From contig JAKSYS010000375.1 of NCBI GenBank assembly GCA_022925895.1, positions 1-59,585 on the forward strand: a stretch of DNA of 59,585 nucleotides, read 5' to 3'. This DNA comes from Fragilaria crotonensis (Eukaryota > Bacillariophyta > Fragilariophyceae > Fragilariales > Fragilariaceae). Below the pieces are notes generated by a model. It was not told the DNA's origin, ran no database searches, and was given only the letters and a program-made list of their open reading frames with translations. Below, one piece after another: positions 41,255 to 50,915 of this stretch. The stretch's first letter is position 1, and every line of letters begins with the position of its first letter. The position numbers were made by a program, and so were the translations under genes.

Positions 41255-42811
41255 CTACAGCTTCTTCGGTTTAAAGACCTTGTACAGAGTGGCATCGATC
41301 AATCCAAGTGTGGTGAAGGTACCTCCAATAATGGCACATAGTGACGTGAGGTAATCGTACCACTTGCGCCCTTGCTTTTGGACCACAACGCTCATCGGAC
41401 TCAAGTCGTAGGAAAATCTGGCCTCCGGGACATTCTGTGGGTCATAAAACACAATCTGCGACTGTTCCAAGAATTGGTATGCCACCATTGAGTTTGATTC
41501 TGTGTTTCCCATGTTCAAATGAGTGGAGACGACTTTTATGTAGTGATGGTAGGCCTGATGGAAATCTACTGTGAGGTAGCTGGCGCCGTCCATAGGATTG
41601 AATTGCTGGTGCTCAGCTGGCGCTTGCTTCAATATCCGCTTGGTCTTTCGGCTGGCACTTTCAATGGGTTCTCCAAAACTCAAGTGATTGACAACGTGGC
41701 TGAGATTGGTCATGGCAGCATTCAAGTTGTGGTTCTTCGATTTAGCCTCAATGTGAAAGTTTCCAGGAACGCGATTGACGAACAAGTGTCCAGAGACTTG
41801 ACAAGCTGGATGCTCGGGACGGTTCTGTTGAAAGAGCTGACGCTTTGCGTCGCGTGCGTCCTCGGACGTGTGAACCTGCTTCTTGTCCCACTCCTTGAAC
41901 TTCTCATCCATCTCTAGCTTGCGCTTAGCGAACCCCAGCAGGGCTGGAACAGTACGATCCATCTTGTAATCAGGAGAGATGGGTTCGCCATGACTGAACC
42001 ATCGGAGAGTAGGAAAGGCCATGACCTTGAGTTTGCGGCACAAGTTTGCCTCCTTGACACAGTTGACTTCGCCGATACCGACAGGCATACCCTCCTCCAT
42101 GACCTCTTTCGCCAACTGCTCCCACGTAGGCCCCATCTTTTGACACCAAATGCACCACGGCGCAAACAAACCAACGAAAGCCATCTCGTGACGATTAATC
42201 CATTCGTCCCAGGATTCCTCATCCAAGTGCTCCACGGTCACTCCCTCCGACTCGTGCATTTCTGCCAATGTCAATTCGTGTTCGTCGTGCTTTACCTCTC
42301 GCGCTTCACGGTTGCGTCCAGAAAAGACACGGCGTTTGCCGTCGCTATCGAGCTGCCATTTTTCCACATTCTTGGTGACATTCTGACGGTTGGTTCCCAA
42401 GGCATCCCAGACGTCGACCGACACAAAGTCGCAGTGCAAATCTAGCATGGTAATGTTGAAATTTAAGCGAATCTGAGGCTGTGTGTTCTCATCAAGCGTA
42501 ATCGAAGTACTCATGGTGGTTCTAGCAAAGGCGGCTGTCTCCGAGAGAAAGAGTATGCCCATAACTCCCATGGCACAAATCGACATGATGGCCCCCAAAG
42601 CCGTTGCCTAAAACGAGAATCGTAGGGTAAGAAGTGAGAAATACAGTGGTGGTACTACGGTACGTAGGAGTTTACGTATGGATTTTCTTGGAGGGAGAAC
42701 AATGTTTCGTCACTTGCGTACCTCAGTCAAATCCTTGGGAACACGACGATAAAAGTCCACAGAAGACAATGCATTGCTTCTGCCACGTCCGCCGTTGATC
42801 TGGTTGCTCAT
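41255..42811 (-). CDS. ERGIC/Erv family protein with inserted thioredoxin domain (PDI-C type)
   Basis: Two exons, 42811..42722 and 42607..41255, with a 114-nt GTACGC-TAG intron, give 480 residues. The N-terminus VDFYRRVPKDLTE followed by a membrane helix is the ERGIC/Erv41-46 signature. A thioredoxin domain (about residues 150-260) has the active site APWCIWCQKM at 182-185 and the cis-Pro loop AFPTLRWF. The ERGIC luminal domain resumes at CQVSGHLFVNRVPGNFHI, and a second membrane helix (YLTSLCAIIGGTFTTLGLI) precedes the end FKPKKL. The last five residues fit the KxKxx COPI retrieval signal. The architecture equals plant PDIL5-3/5-4. It should cycle between ER and cis-Golgi as a redox-active cargo receptor. 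The CxxC with Ile-Trp is unusual against CGHC. Confidence 0.93.
42608..42721 (-). other. GT-AG intron of the ERGIC/thioredoxin gene
   Basis: Donor GTACGC at 42721, acceptor TTTTAG ending at 42608, 114 nt, phase 0. It joins KDLTE to ATALGAIMS. Confidence 0.88.
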
Positions 42812-43215
42812 CGTCAAAGATTACCGTACGACGTTGCAACACAACAAGATGTATTCAAAAACTGTTCATATAGCTCAATCGGCGCAACGCGTGATGCAGA
42901 GGCGACCGTCTGCTATCTGCCAGCAGCCAGGACTCCACAGCGCAATAGAAAAGGGGACATTTTGCCATTCATTCATGTGTGTTAAAAAGTCTGAGTGATA
43001 TTTAAAGCTTAGTTCCCATTCACATTCGCACCTCCAGATTGTTTTGCATCTACAGCGTACAGTGCTAGTACGACACTACGCTAGTACTCCGTATACAGTT
43101 GACCTTTCATCCAACCGCATCGTCGATCCAAGCCGACATCCAACATCCGATGTTCACACACACCACAATGCCGACATAGCTTGTCATAGCCGCCACTGCC
43201 ACCAACACTACCACA
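42812..43215. other. Divergent intergenic region
   Basis: About 400 bp between the ERGIC/thioredoxin gene and the unknown gene at 43216. GTAC words cluster at 43055-43095. No other site recognised. Confidence 0.4.
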
Positions 43216-44074
43216 ATGGAACAAGCTCTACATGCCTACCTTGATCCTCTCTTACAAAAGCACGCGGCTGGACAGCTGATAGTGTACGAAGATCTACTGT
43301 CATCGTGGGATTCGTGCCAAGCAGTGTTACAACAACATCTAGAAGGTGATGATGAGATAGCGGTATGTATCGCACGTAGATGTTGCTAGTAGTTCGCATT
43401 GGATCTGATCTGATCTGATCTTATCGTCGCTCACCAAACAGTATTGACGTCAAATCGCTCACTAAAATTCTTCCATCTTTCCTATTCTTTTTTCAATGTC
43501 GATATGACAGAGACGACTCAAGGAATTGCACGATTCACAGATCAAGGCTTACACTAGTGCTGCCCAGAAGGCCTTGTCGCATTTCGCCAAGACTATTTCA
43601 TTGCCTCAAGTCGAATCAGGCGTGGATGAATCAACGTACGTGGAGCGAGTATGTAGCACATTACAGATTCCACAATGGAAAGTCAATCCACAATTCGTTC
43701 GTATTATTGTCCAAAAGAGAGCTACCCAGTACCATCAACAGCAGGTTGCTGCCGCTACCGTCAACAACAATAACAACAGCAATGGTGACGATGAAAATGA
43801 AGCAGATTTAGAAGATGGTGAGGATGTAAGTGCCGTTGGAACGGATGATACGGAAGATGATGACGAAGAAGACGGCGAGCTAGTGGATGCAGACGACAAG
43901 TTGCCGGAAGCAAAGAAATTTGTCAGTAAGAGCGCTCGAAGCAACGCCAACAAACAAACTAAGAAAAAAGCACACCCTGCAAAGATTCTGCGGCCACCTT
44001 TACGAGGTAGAAAACCCAACAATCGAGGACGTGGGAGAGGCGGCGGCGCCCGAGGACAAGCTAGACCTGCGTAG
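43216..44074 (+). CDS. Unknown protein with acidic middle and RG-rich basic tail
   Basis: Two exons, 43216..43362 and 43511..44074, with a 148-nt GTATGT-CAG intron, give 236 residues. I do not recognise a family. The N-terminal 130 residues look folded and helical (YLDPLLQKHAAGQLIVYEDL, QIPQWKVNPQFVRIIVQKRA). An Asn run (NNNNNSNGDD) comes next, followed by an Asp/Glu stretch (DDTEDDDEEDGELVDADD) and a Lys- then Arg/Gly-rich end (RGRKPNNRGRGRGGGARG). An acidic block followed by an RG-rich end is common in RNA-binding or nucleolar proteins, so a nuclear RNA role is a guess. The intron contains a short GATCT repeat near 43402-43417. Confidence 0.75.
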
Positions 44075-45639
44075 GTCTCACCCGTCACTATACTGCTAAA
44101 TGTAGCGATCAGAGTTGAAATCGTGCCTTCTTCTTTTTTTTTTGGTTTGAGGCCCCAGTAGACTGTAATCCAATGCTAAATGCTACGTTAACATTCCACG
44201 ACCATTACTAAGACACAAGACCCCAACATCATCCTTAGAAGTCTGCTCATTCCTGGTTATCCCTGTGGACCTCGCTGAGGCCCTTTGCCTCTGTCATGGC
44301 GATGGATTTGTTTTTTGAAAAGGAACAGCTTGAAGGCGACACTATTGCGCAGGCTCCCTTCTTGTTGGATGTTGAAGAAATACTGGAAGTCTTCCTTTGT
44401 AGTGTTGTAGTGTTATTGACCTGCCAAAGTCGCGGGAGTTGGAGCAGAATGTGGAGCTATTGCGGAACACTCATGTTTACGCCAATCGGAGCTCCTGGGT
44501 GATGGAGTTGCTGATCCCATGCCTCATATTCATCCTAGGTGGGTTGTGGTTTGAGTTTATTATAGTAGACTCATATCCAGTAGCCATTGAATGTACATTA
44601 TAATGACAATTTAGCACAAATAATGGAGTGGTCTATCAATAATTATGAGATGGAGATGGAGTACCAAGAAATACTGAGACACCTTCTGGAAACGCATAGA
44701 AGCAGGATGAATCAATTTGACAGCTGACAGTTTTGTCATGCTTCCTCCGGTACATACCCCGTAGAAACCCCTGTAGAACGTAATTATTTAATTACTTGTT
44801 CAATTTTGATTTTACAATAAAGACAAAGTTGGCTACGAATAGCTCTAAGCGCCCTCTATTCATTTCTGCAATAAAATTGAAGGCTTGGGTGTTGCGTGTC
44901 AACTGTCAGCGCAGTACGAGTACGAAGTACAACAACCCAAGTACTGCGTACGAGTACGGTGTAGACAGTAGTACTACTAGTTCTAACTAGAGACTGCTCC
45001 TACGTACTGCTACTACTAGTGGCTACGGTGGTCATGATCTCAGGGTGTCGTCTTTGAAATTGCTTATTTCTCCACAAGTTTGATCTTCTTGAACAATTTA
45101 TCCATTGCTTTGTTAGAGAGGAGGACCTGTTCTATCCAAAAATGCAATAATATACGAACATTAGTGCATAAGTTGATGTGATTGCAGCACAGTATACAGT
45201 ACCCTATTTTTACTAGTAAAATCGTCGCGGTACAATTGATTCAGCTTAGCCAATTTGGGCTTAAATGGGAGGATTTGCGGGAATTGAAATTCTGTGGAAT
45301 CTACGTATCAGATTTTTAAATATGAAACAGATTTGGAAAGGGCTAATCGAGATCTATCGAATGGCGTATTCATAATCTAAAATAAACGTCGAGGGGATGG
45401 ATAGGAATTTTCCGAAAAATCTTGGCCAAACCGTTCATCCTGCTTCTAGTAAACCTCTCTATCGTACGTTTTCGGACTGCAGAAATCCGTTGTAGTGAAC
45501 GCTACAGCACTGATATACTGTAGCATATTTGGCGCGCGAACTCGAGTGACACAACAGCAACAACATCATAACATAGTTGTCGTCGACCATATATGTGGCA
45601 ACATTGCAGGCTGTAGTCCGAGTAGACGATAAAACCAAC
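44075..45639. other. Intergenic, GTAC-rich, no gene recognised
   Basis: A T-rich stretch at 44136-44147 could be part of the 3' end of the upstream gene. A 68-codon frame at 44296 and an overlapping frame (NVELLRNTHVYANRSSWVM) have no homology I know. From 44916 to 45025 there are eight GTAC tetramers in about 110 bp. Confidence 0.45.
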
Positions 45640-47785
45640 ATGGCTCAACCTGTTGCTCAGATTTGGAATGGAAGAACCTCAAACATGCCTGAAAATGACT
45701 TGATGATTGACGTCAAGAAAGAAGATGCGGGGACGTCCCTTAAGGCAGGCGACGGTGGCTCTGGAGAGGAAGCAACATTTACATGGGATGACGACGGAGT
45801 ACTTAATACTCATGGCCTAATGGAACATCGGAGGCTTATAATGATTGAGAATGGAACAAAGACGAGCTTTCAAATTGGAGATGCAGTCCTATTGGAAGCA
45901 CCGAAAGGCTGCAATGAACCGTATGTCGCGAGAATCGATGGCATGTGGCAAGAAGCGGAACACCCCGAAAGAAATGGCGAATCCCTAATGATGATTCGTT
46001 GCCATTGGTATTATCGGGTCAGTATTAGAACGGCTATTCGTGTGCCGGTCGTTTTGACGATGTAACAAAACTCATTTACTTTTTCCTACAGAAAGATTCC
46101 GTTGTTCGTATGCTACCAAGTGCGAACTTTGTTGGAGAAATATCCAAAAAGATGCTTGTTAATTCCATGACAAAGAATGACTTGCTCCTTACAGACCATT
46201 GCGATGACAACGATGTGTGCTCAATTGTGGGCAAGTGCACAGTGATTGATCGACCGACAGAGGGCGCGCATCACAACAGTGTATACATATCAAGATTTAG
46301 TGCTAGCCTGACAAGAGACCAGATCCGTGTGACAACAAAGGATAAGGGGTTTCTTTGCGAAGGAAAAGTCATGAAACGTAAGGCCGTACACAAGAGTAAT
46401 ATCAAGCAGCAGAAGAAGTTGAAGTCCGATTCAATGAGTGGCGTCATGGCCGAGTCTGTGCAAGCTAAGGGTGAACGAAAAAACGCATCTCGTCACTCTT
46501 CAGAGTTGTGGGAGATGCATGGATTTTCATCACTTTCTCAAAAGAAGGCAGTCGCCAAAACCATCTCCAAACAATTGCCCGGTGACATGAGGCGATGTGC
46601 ATTTCAGGTAGGGTCTTTCTTTCTTTTTGTGAACGAACGCCAACGAATTTGGGAAAGGAGAAATAACGGTGACCCAGCGCCCTGGAGTCAGTGTATCGTT
46701 TTCAATGAATACTTCTTCTGCAATGTAAGTAAATTCTATGCAAAATATGTGGTATGGTCAAGAAGACTGCAATCCCTCATGTCTTGTAGAACTACCGTGA
46801 ATTGGACCGAGGAACCAACTACTTCCGCGACCAAATGTTGCAGCTACGGGAAAAGTACCCAACGGTAGGTCGCCAGGTCTGGCTGAGTAAAGTTCTATTC
46901 GCATCGATGTGCTATCGACTCCTTAACTTGATAGAAACGTTCGAAGCATTTGGCGGAATTCCTGAGCCGGGTGCCGTGTCCAAGTTTTTAACGTCAATCC
47001 GGGAGACGATGAAAGCAGGAAAGATTGCTTTCACGGGAGCACACCAGACTATGGGGTTCGACCGATACAACGACACCATGCACGATGTGGTCAAGTCTTT
47101 GAACAAGCTCGCGTCTGACATTTTCAACGCTGACCTGAGGAAAAGCCTAAGAGACTGTTACCATGAGGTGACCAGCATCTGCAATGTCGGTCCCTTCTTC
47201 GCATGGCAGATTACCTGCGATTTGATGGAGTGTGGCTGCTTGCCAAATTGCACGGAGAATGACTACGCGAAACTGGGAAATGGAGCTGTCAAGGGGATAC
47301 AATTGATTTTTGGGAAAGAGTGCAAGTCCGAGGTCCAGCAGGTACATGCAGCGATGCTCCTTGGCAAACTACAAAATCAAGTCTTTGCAGATCTTGGAGT
47401 TCACTTCCCCCGATTTCGTGGCAAGGAGCTGACTTTGAAAGACATCGAACACGCCTTGTGCGAGTTCAATAAGTACTACGCCATCCAACGCAGTCTGCGA
47501 ACAAGGTAAGTAGCACCGTTACAGGTTCGCTTGAGTGAGCAATTCTGTCTAACTTAAGATCTCTTTTGAGTGAACAGAAACAATGTCATGGGACAGCGTC
47601 TCATAAAGTCACGATCGTCCATGAATTTAGAGGTTTGCGGTTGTGGGGAGACGGAAGAGGTTACACGGTGTCGTAAATGTCTGAATGCTTACTGCTCTAT
47701 ATGTGATCTTCATAACGACAATTGGGCCAATCACTGGATTTGTTGGAAGTGCGTCGATTTTGATTGCATGCAATTTTCTGATTAA
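45640..47785 (+). CDS. BAH domain + HMUDK/aGPT-PPlase-type helical domain + zinc finger protein
   Basis: Four exons (45640..46017, 46092..46724, 46790..47505, 47578..47785) encode 644 residues. The ATG at 45640 starts MAQPVAQIWNG. Residues about 72-190 form a BAH domain (FQIGDAVLLEAP, PYVARIDGMWQ, IRCHWYYRKDSVVRM, DVCSIVGKCTVID). A Lys-rich linker follows. Residues about 299-560 match the helical domain of 5-hmdU DNA kinase / alpha-glutamyl-putrescinyl-thymine pyrophosphorylase-like proteins: FFLFVNERQRIWERRNNGDP, APWSQ, NNYRELDRGTNYFRDQM, VGPFFAWQITCDL, LGNGAVKGIQLIFG. Residues 594-640 are a Cys/His zinc finger (CGCGETEEVTRCRKC, CSICDLHNDNWANHWICWKC). BAH domains bind nucleosomes or chromatin proteins. 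The helical domain is known from phage DNA hypermodification and from some fungal and algal proteins. A nuclear role in DNA base modification or its reading is inferred. No kinase P-loop is seen. Confidence 0.82.
46018..46091 (+). other. Intron 1 of the BAH/HMUDK-type gene
   Basis: GTCAGT donor, CTACAG acceptor, 74 nt, phase 0. It joins HWYYR to KDSVV inside the BAH domain. Confidence 0.85.
46725..46789 (+). other. Intron 2 of the BAH/HMUDK-type gene
   Basis: GTAAGT donor, TTGTAG acceptor, 65 nt, phase 0. It joins EYFFCN to NYRELDRG inside the helical domain. Confidence 0.88.
47506..47577 (+). other. Intron 3 of the BAH/HMUDK-type gene
   Basis: GTAAGT donor, GAACAG acceptor, 72 nt. It links the helical domain to the zinc finger exon (SLRTR to NNVMGQ). 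Without splicing the protein would stop at 47509 and lose the zinc finger. Confidence 0.82.
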
Positions 47786-47850
47786 TGTCCTACGACAGCT
47801 AAATAAGCCGGGCGCCGCAAGGATGGGGGCGTTTTTTAGTTCACGTTTCC

Positions 47851-49217
47851 TTATTGACTGCTGTCAATGTTCCCAATAGCCTCCACTCCAGGCAAGACGT
47901 CGCCTGCTAGCAACTCCAACGAGGCGCCACCCCCAGTTGAGACATAGGAGACGTCGTCGGTCTTCCCAAAGACGGCGAGCGCTGACACACTATCGCCGCC
48001 ACCAACAACTGTCACACATCCTCGAGATGTAAGATCAACAAGTAAATCGACTAATCCACGGGTACCTTCGTCAAAAGGAGGCACTTCAAAGACTCCCATC
48101 GGGCCTGTTGAACAGCATCAACGAGTGAGCCGGTTGCACGGAAGATTAATCAGGCCATCACGACGTTTTCCTTACCGTTGAAGATCACTTTCGACATTCC
48201 ATCGAGGGCGCCTGCGAATGCCGCGACAGTGTTCGGTCCAACATCAAGGCCCATGTATCCATCTTCGATTCCATGTGTTGGGACTAGATCAAACGTCCTT
48301 GTGTCTTCGACGTCCATGGGACCCTGCGGAAATGATTTTGCGCACACTGCGTCGATAGGGAGGACGAGATTCTTCCCAAGTCTTTTAGACTCCTCAATAA
48401 GCTGCAAAGCAGTTTCAAGCATACTTTCTTCGACCATGCTGTTACCAACTGGAATTCCTTGCGCCTTCAAGAAGGTGAAGGCAAGGCCACCACCAAGGAC
48501 CAGCGTATCCACCTGCCTCAACAGTCCTTGGATCACTGGAAGCTTCGTGGATACCTTTGATCCTCCAACAATAGCGGCGACGCGGTCGCCTTCTTTGAGG
48601 CGGCTGAAATCAAGAAAGTCAAGCTCTGAAGCAACCAGGCTTCCAATCCCACACAAGTGTGTGTCGAGAAGGCCAGGAACGCCTGCAGTGCTGGCATGAG
48701 CGCGGTGGCAGGTGCCGAACGCGTCGTTGATGTAGGCGTCGGCATACGATGCCAGCTTTTGCGCAAAGTCGACGTCGTTGCGCTCTTCTTGCTTGTAGAA
48801 TCTCAAATTCTCCAATAGAACAACCCCGCCGCCCTCAGCGGGCAACGAGGAGATGGCAGCATCGGCCTTTTCGCCCAAACAGTCTTCACCAAAGATCACA
48901 TTCAACTCCATGAGAGAACCAAGACGCTCTGCGGCGGGACGAAGGGAAAGTTTGGCACGTTGTTGTCCACCAACATCCTCTCCCTTCTGGACCAGCTTGG
49001 GTCGGCCCATGTGTGAGACGAGGATGGCGTTGCACTTGGAACGGAGAATTGCTTCGATGGTGGGAATTGCTCCGCGGATGCGAGAGTCGTCTGCGATATC
49101 ACCTCCGTTCATGGGAACATTGAAATCCACTCGGACAAGGATCTTGGGGGCAACGTCGCCCTTGCGGGCCTCGAGCGTCTCGAGGACGTCGAAAAGGTTT
49201 CTCTTTCGGACCAGCAT
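47851..49217 (-). CDS. PGK: Phosphoglycerate kinase, cytosolic form
   Basis: Two exons, 49217..48176 and 48104..47851, with a 71-nt GTAAGG-CAG intron, give 431 residues, close to the usual 415. Hallmarks are ILVRVDFNVPMN, SHMGRPK, LLENLRFYKQEER, NDAFGTCHRAHAST (substrate side) and VGGSKVSTKLPV, LGGGLAFTFLKAQG, PMGVFEVPPF and VVGGGDSVSAL (nucleotide side). The enzyme converts 1,3-bisphosphoglycerate and ADP to 3-phosphoglycerate and ATP. No signal or plastid presequence precedes the domain, so this should be the cytosolic glycolytic isoform rather than the plastid one. It ends 65 bp from the stop of the convergent BAH gene. Confidence 0.97.
48105..48175 (-). other. GT-AG intron of the PGK gene
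   Basis: GTAAGG donor at 48175, CAACAG acceptor ending at 48105, 71 nt, phase 1. It restores VIFNG-PMGVFE. Confidence 0.93.
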
Positions 49218-49999
49218 GGTTTGATTGAGAATTTAGTTAAGGTTTTGCTTTGTGTTGTAATATGGTAGTGGCTTAACCTACTCAATGAGAGTGTTAAAAT
49301 CGTGGTGAGAAATGAGAATCACGATTGCCGATTGGATTTCGAAGAGAACACAAGAGAAGATCCAACTCATCATCGACATTCACTTACGAGAAATTGTGAG
49401 TGCTCTGCAATAGCCATCACTGCTTCATGTGATCGTCAACACGACCACTCCAAAAGTGAGAATCACTGACGTTAGTGTTCGCGTCCATCACGGTATGATT
49501 CATACGGTGTCTGATTCGGACAATTCTGTATCCTCTCTTGTTGATGCACTATGGAACAGCTGCCTTCAACGCATCGGGCGAAGAAATATCTTGTTCAGCA
49601 TCAAATTAGAGCGTCGATGTGCGATCATGTGTCATGTCGTCATAGCGTCACTATGGTGTGGTGCATCACACATCACGCCTCCCTAGTCACTACCGATTAG
49701 AATGCAAGGAAATGACGTCAAGCCGTACCAATCAGCATGCTCTCAATATGTTACTGTCTTACTGGAGTACTGTATCACCGTAGGCAGCACGTGAAGGGGT
49801 CAGTACTGTGACGTCATGCTTGACGTCATTTCCTTGCATTCTAATCGAAACCGGTATGCATACAAGATGTACGTTGGAGCGTTAGGAGCAATGTACTATC
49901 TACTGGTCAAAAAGGCTACTGGACGATATAGTCGCGGACCAGCGTACAGTACCAGTACTGTAGTCCTGCTCGTCGATTCAAGGCAGTTAGGGAGCTGCA
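49218..49999. promoter_or_regulatory. Divergent promoter region of PGK and ELP6
   Basis: It lies between two divergent genes. It contains a 30-bp perfect inverted repeat and three TGACGTCA palindromes (see next entry and findings). The frame at 49429-49686 has no homology I recognise. Confidence 0.5.
49694..49847. repeat. 30-bp perfect inverted repeat with CRE-like TGACGTCA, MITE-like
   Basis: CGATTAGAATGCAAGGAAAT, continuing GACGTCAAGC, at 49694-49723 is repeated as its exact reverse complement at 49818-49847. Each arm includes the octamer TGACGTCA; one more copy stands at about 49809. The spacer is 94 bp. I see no target duplication at the outer ends. Confidence 0.9.
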
Positions 50000-50893
50000 A
50001 TGCGAACCATTCTCTTAAAGGAGAGAGCAAGTGCCACTTGTCACTCAGTGAATCGCGCATCTTTCTTTCTAACAATGGCTTTCAACACTGGCAATGTTCC
50101 TTTGACAGAAGTTCTACCATGGTCTACAGATGGTGAGGATTGCATCCTTGTCACTGACTCAGTCGCGACCGATGGTCGTTTCATGCTTCATACCATCGCA
50201 ATTCAGGCACTTGCGAACAAAGACAAAGTACTCTGGTTGTCATGTGGGCCCGTACCGGAGTCGCTGGTGGCAACAGCTCTGCGTAAGATGGGATGCGAAG
50301 CAGCAGCCTCGTATCTCAAGCGAACAACTCGAAGTACGGATTGGACGCATCCTCTCGCGATTCATTGCGTTATGGTGGACGACCTTCCGACCTCTCCACT
50401 TGACTCGGAACTTTATCTCAAAAATCTCTATCAACGTGTGCAAGAATGGTGCTTGAGTGACTCGAACAATACAACAATTATCGTGGATGACGCCTCAGTG
50501 TTGGGCAACCTGCTGGGTGATCGCACCGTCTACTTTTTTCTATCCTATCTGAGGGCTCTGAACTCCTCCAGGTTGGTTGTCCGATGTTCCAACGACATGG
50601 ATAGCATATCAAACCAAGACGACGACGCGTCCGTAAGGAATCCACACCAAAGCGCGGATTGGGTAGGAGCGGGTGGTCGACGTACGCATGCAGTGACGGT
50701 TATTCCTTGGGAGAGGAAACTGACTGAGTTCGCAAATTGGATTGTCGATGTTGTTCCCCTTGCTAGTGGATACTCGAGAGAAGCCCACGGTCGGCTGGTC
50801 TTCACCGCCAGAGCTGCCATCTCTGAGCCGGCGTTGGTGATGAACTATTGCTTGCAAGATACTGCCGTGTCGGCAATTCGATTGAGGAGCTAG
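50000..50893 (+). CDS. ELP6: Elongator complex subunit 6 (ELP6)-like
   Basis: Single exon. ATG at 50000 gives 297 residues; an in-frame ATG at 50075 (MAFNTGNVPLTEVLPW) gives 272 and fits the family better. ILVTDSVATDGRFMLHTIAI is the typical ELP6 beginning of the RecA-like fold. VLWLSCGPVPES, TTIIVDDASVLGNLLG and RLVVRCSND follow in the expected order. No Walker A motif is present, as expected for ELP6. With ELP4 and ELP5 it forms the hexameric ring of Elongator, needed for wobble-uridine modification of tRNA. It ends 22 bp from the stop of the convergent MFS gene. Confidence 0.82.
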   Translation: MRTILLKERASATCHSVNRASFFLTMAFNTGNVPLTEVLPWSTDGEDCILVTDSVATDGRFMLHTIAIQALANKDKVLWLSCGPVPESLVATALRKMGCEAAASYLKRTTRSTDWTHPLAIHCVMVDDLPTSPLDSELYLKNLYQRVQEWCLSDSNNTTIIVDDASVLGNLLGDRTVYFFLSYLRALNSSRLVVRCSNDMDSISNQDDDASVRNPHQSADWVGAGGRRTHAVTVIPWERKLTEFANWIVDVVPLASGYSREAHGRLVFTARAAISEPALVMNYCLQDTAVSAIRLRS

Positions 50894-50915
50894 CAGCTGT
50901 TTTGAACGAACGCAG

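Noticed and set aside
44296-44502. 68-codon open frame and overlapping NVELLRNTHVYANRSSWVM frame
   Set aside because: Frames switch within a short distance, with no start context or known domain. Could be a remnant, but not supportable.
49429-49686. 85-codon open frame in the PGK-ELP6 promoter region
   Set aside because: No homology recognised, and its composition does not look like the neighbouring genes.
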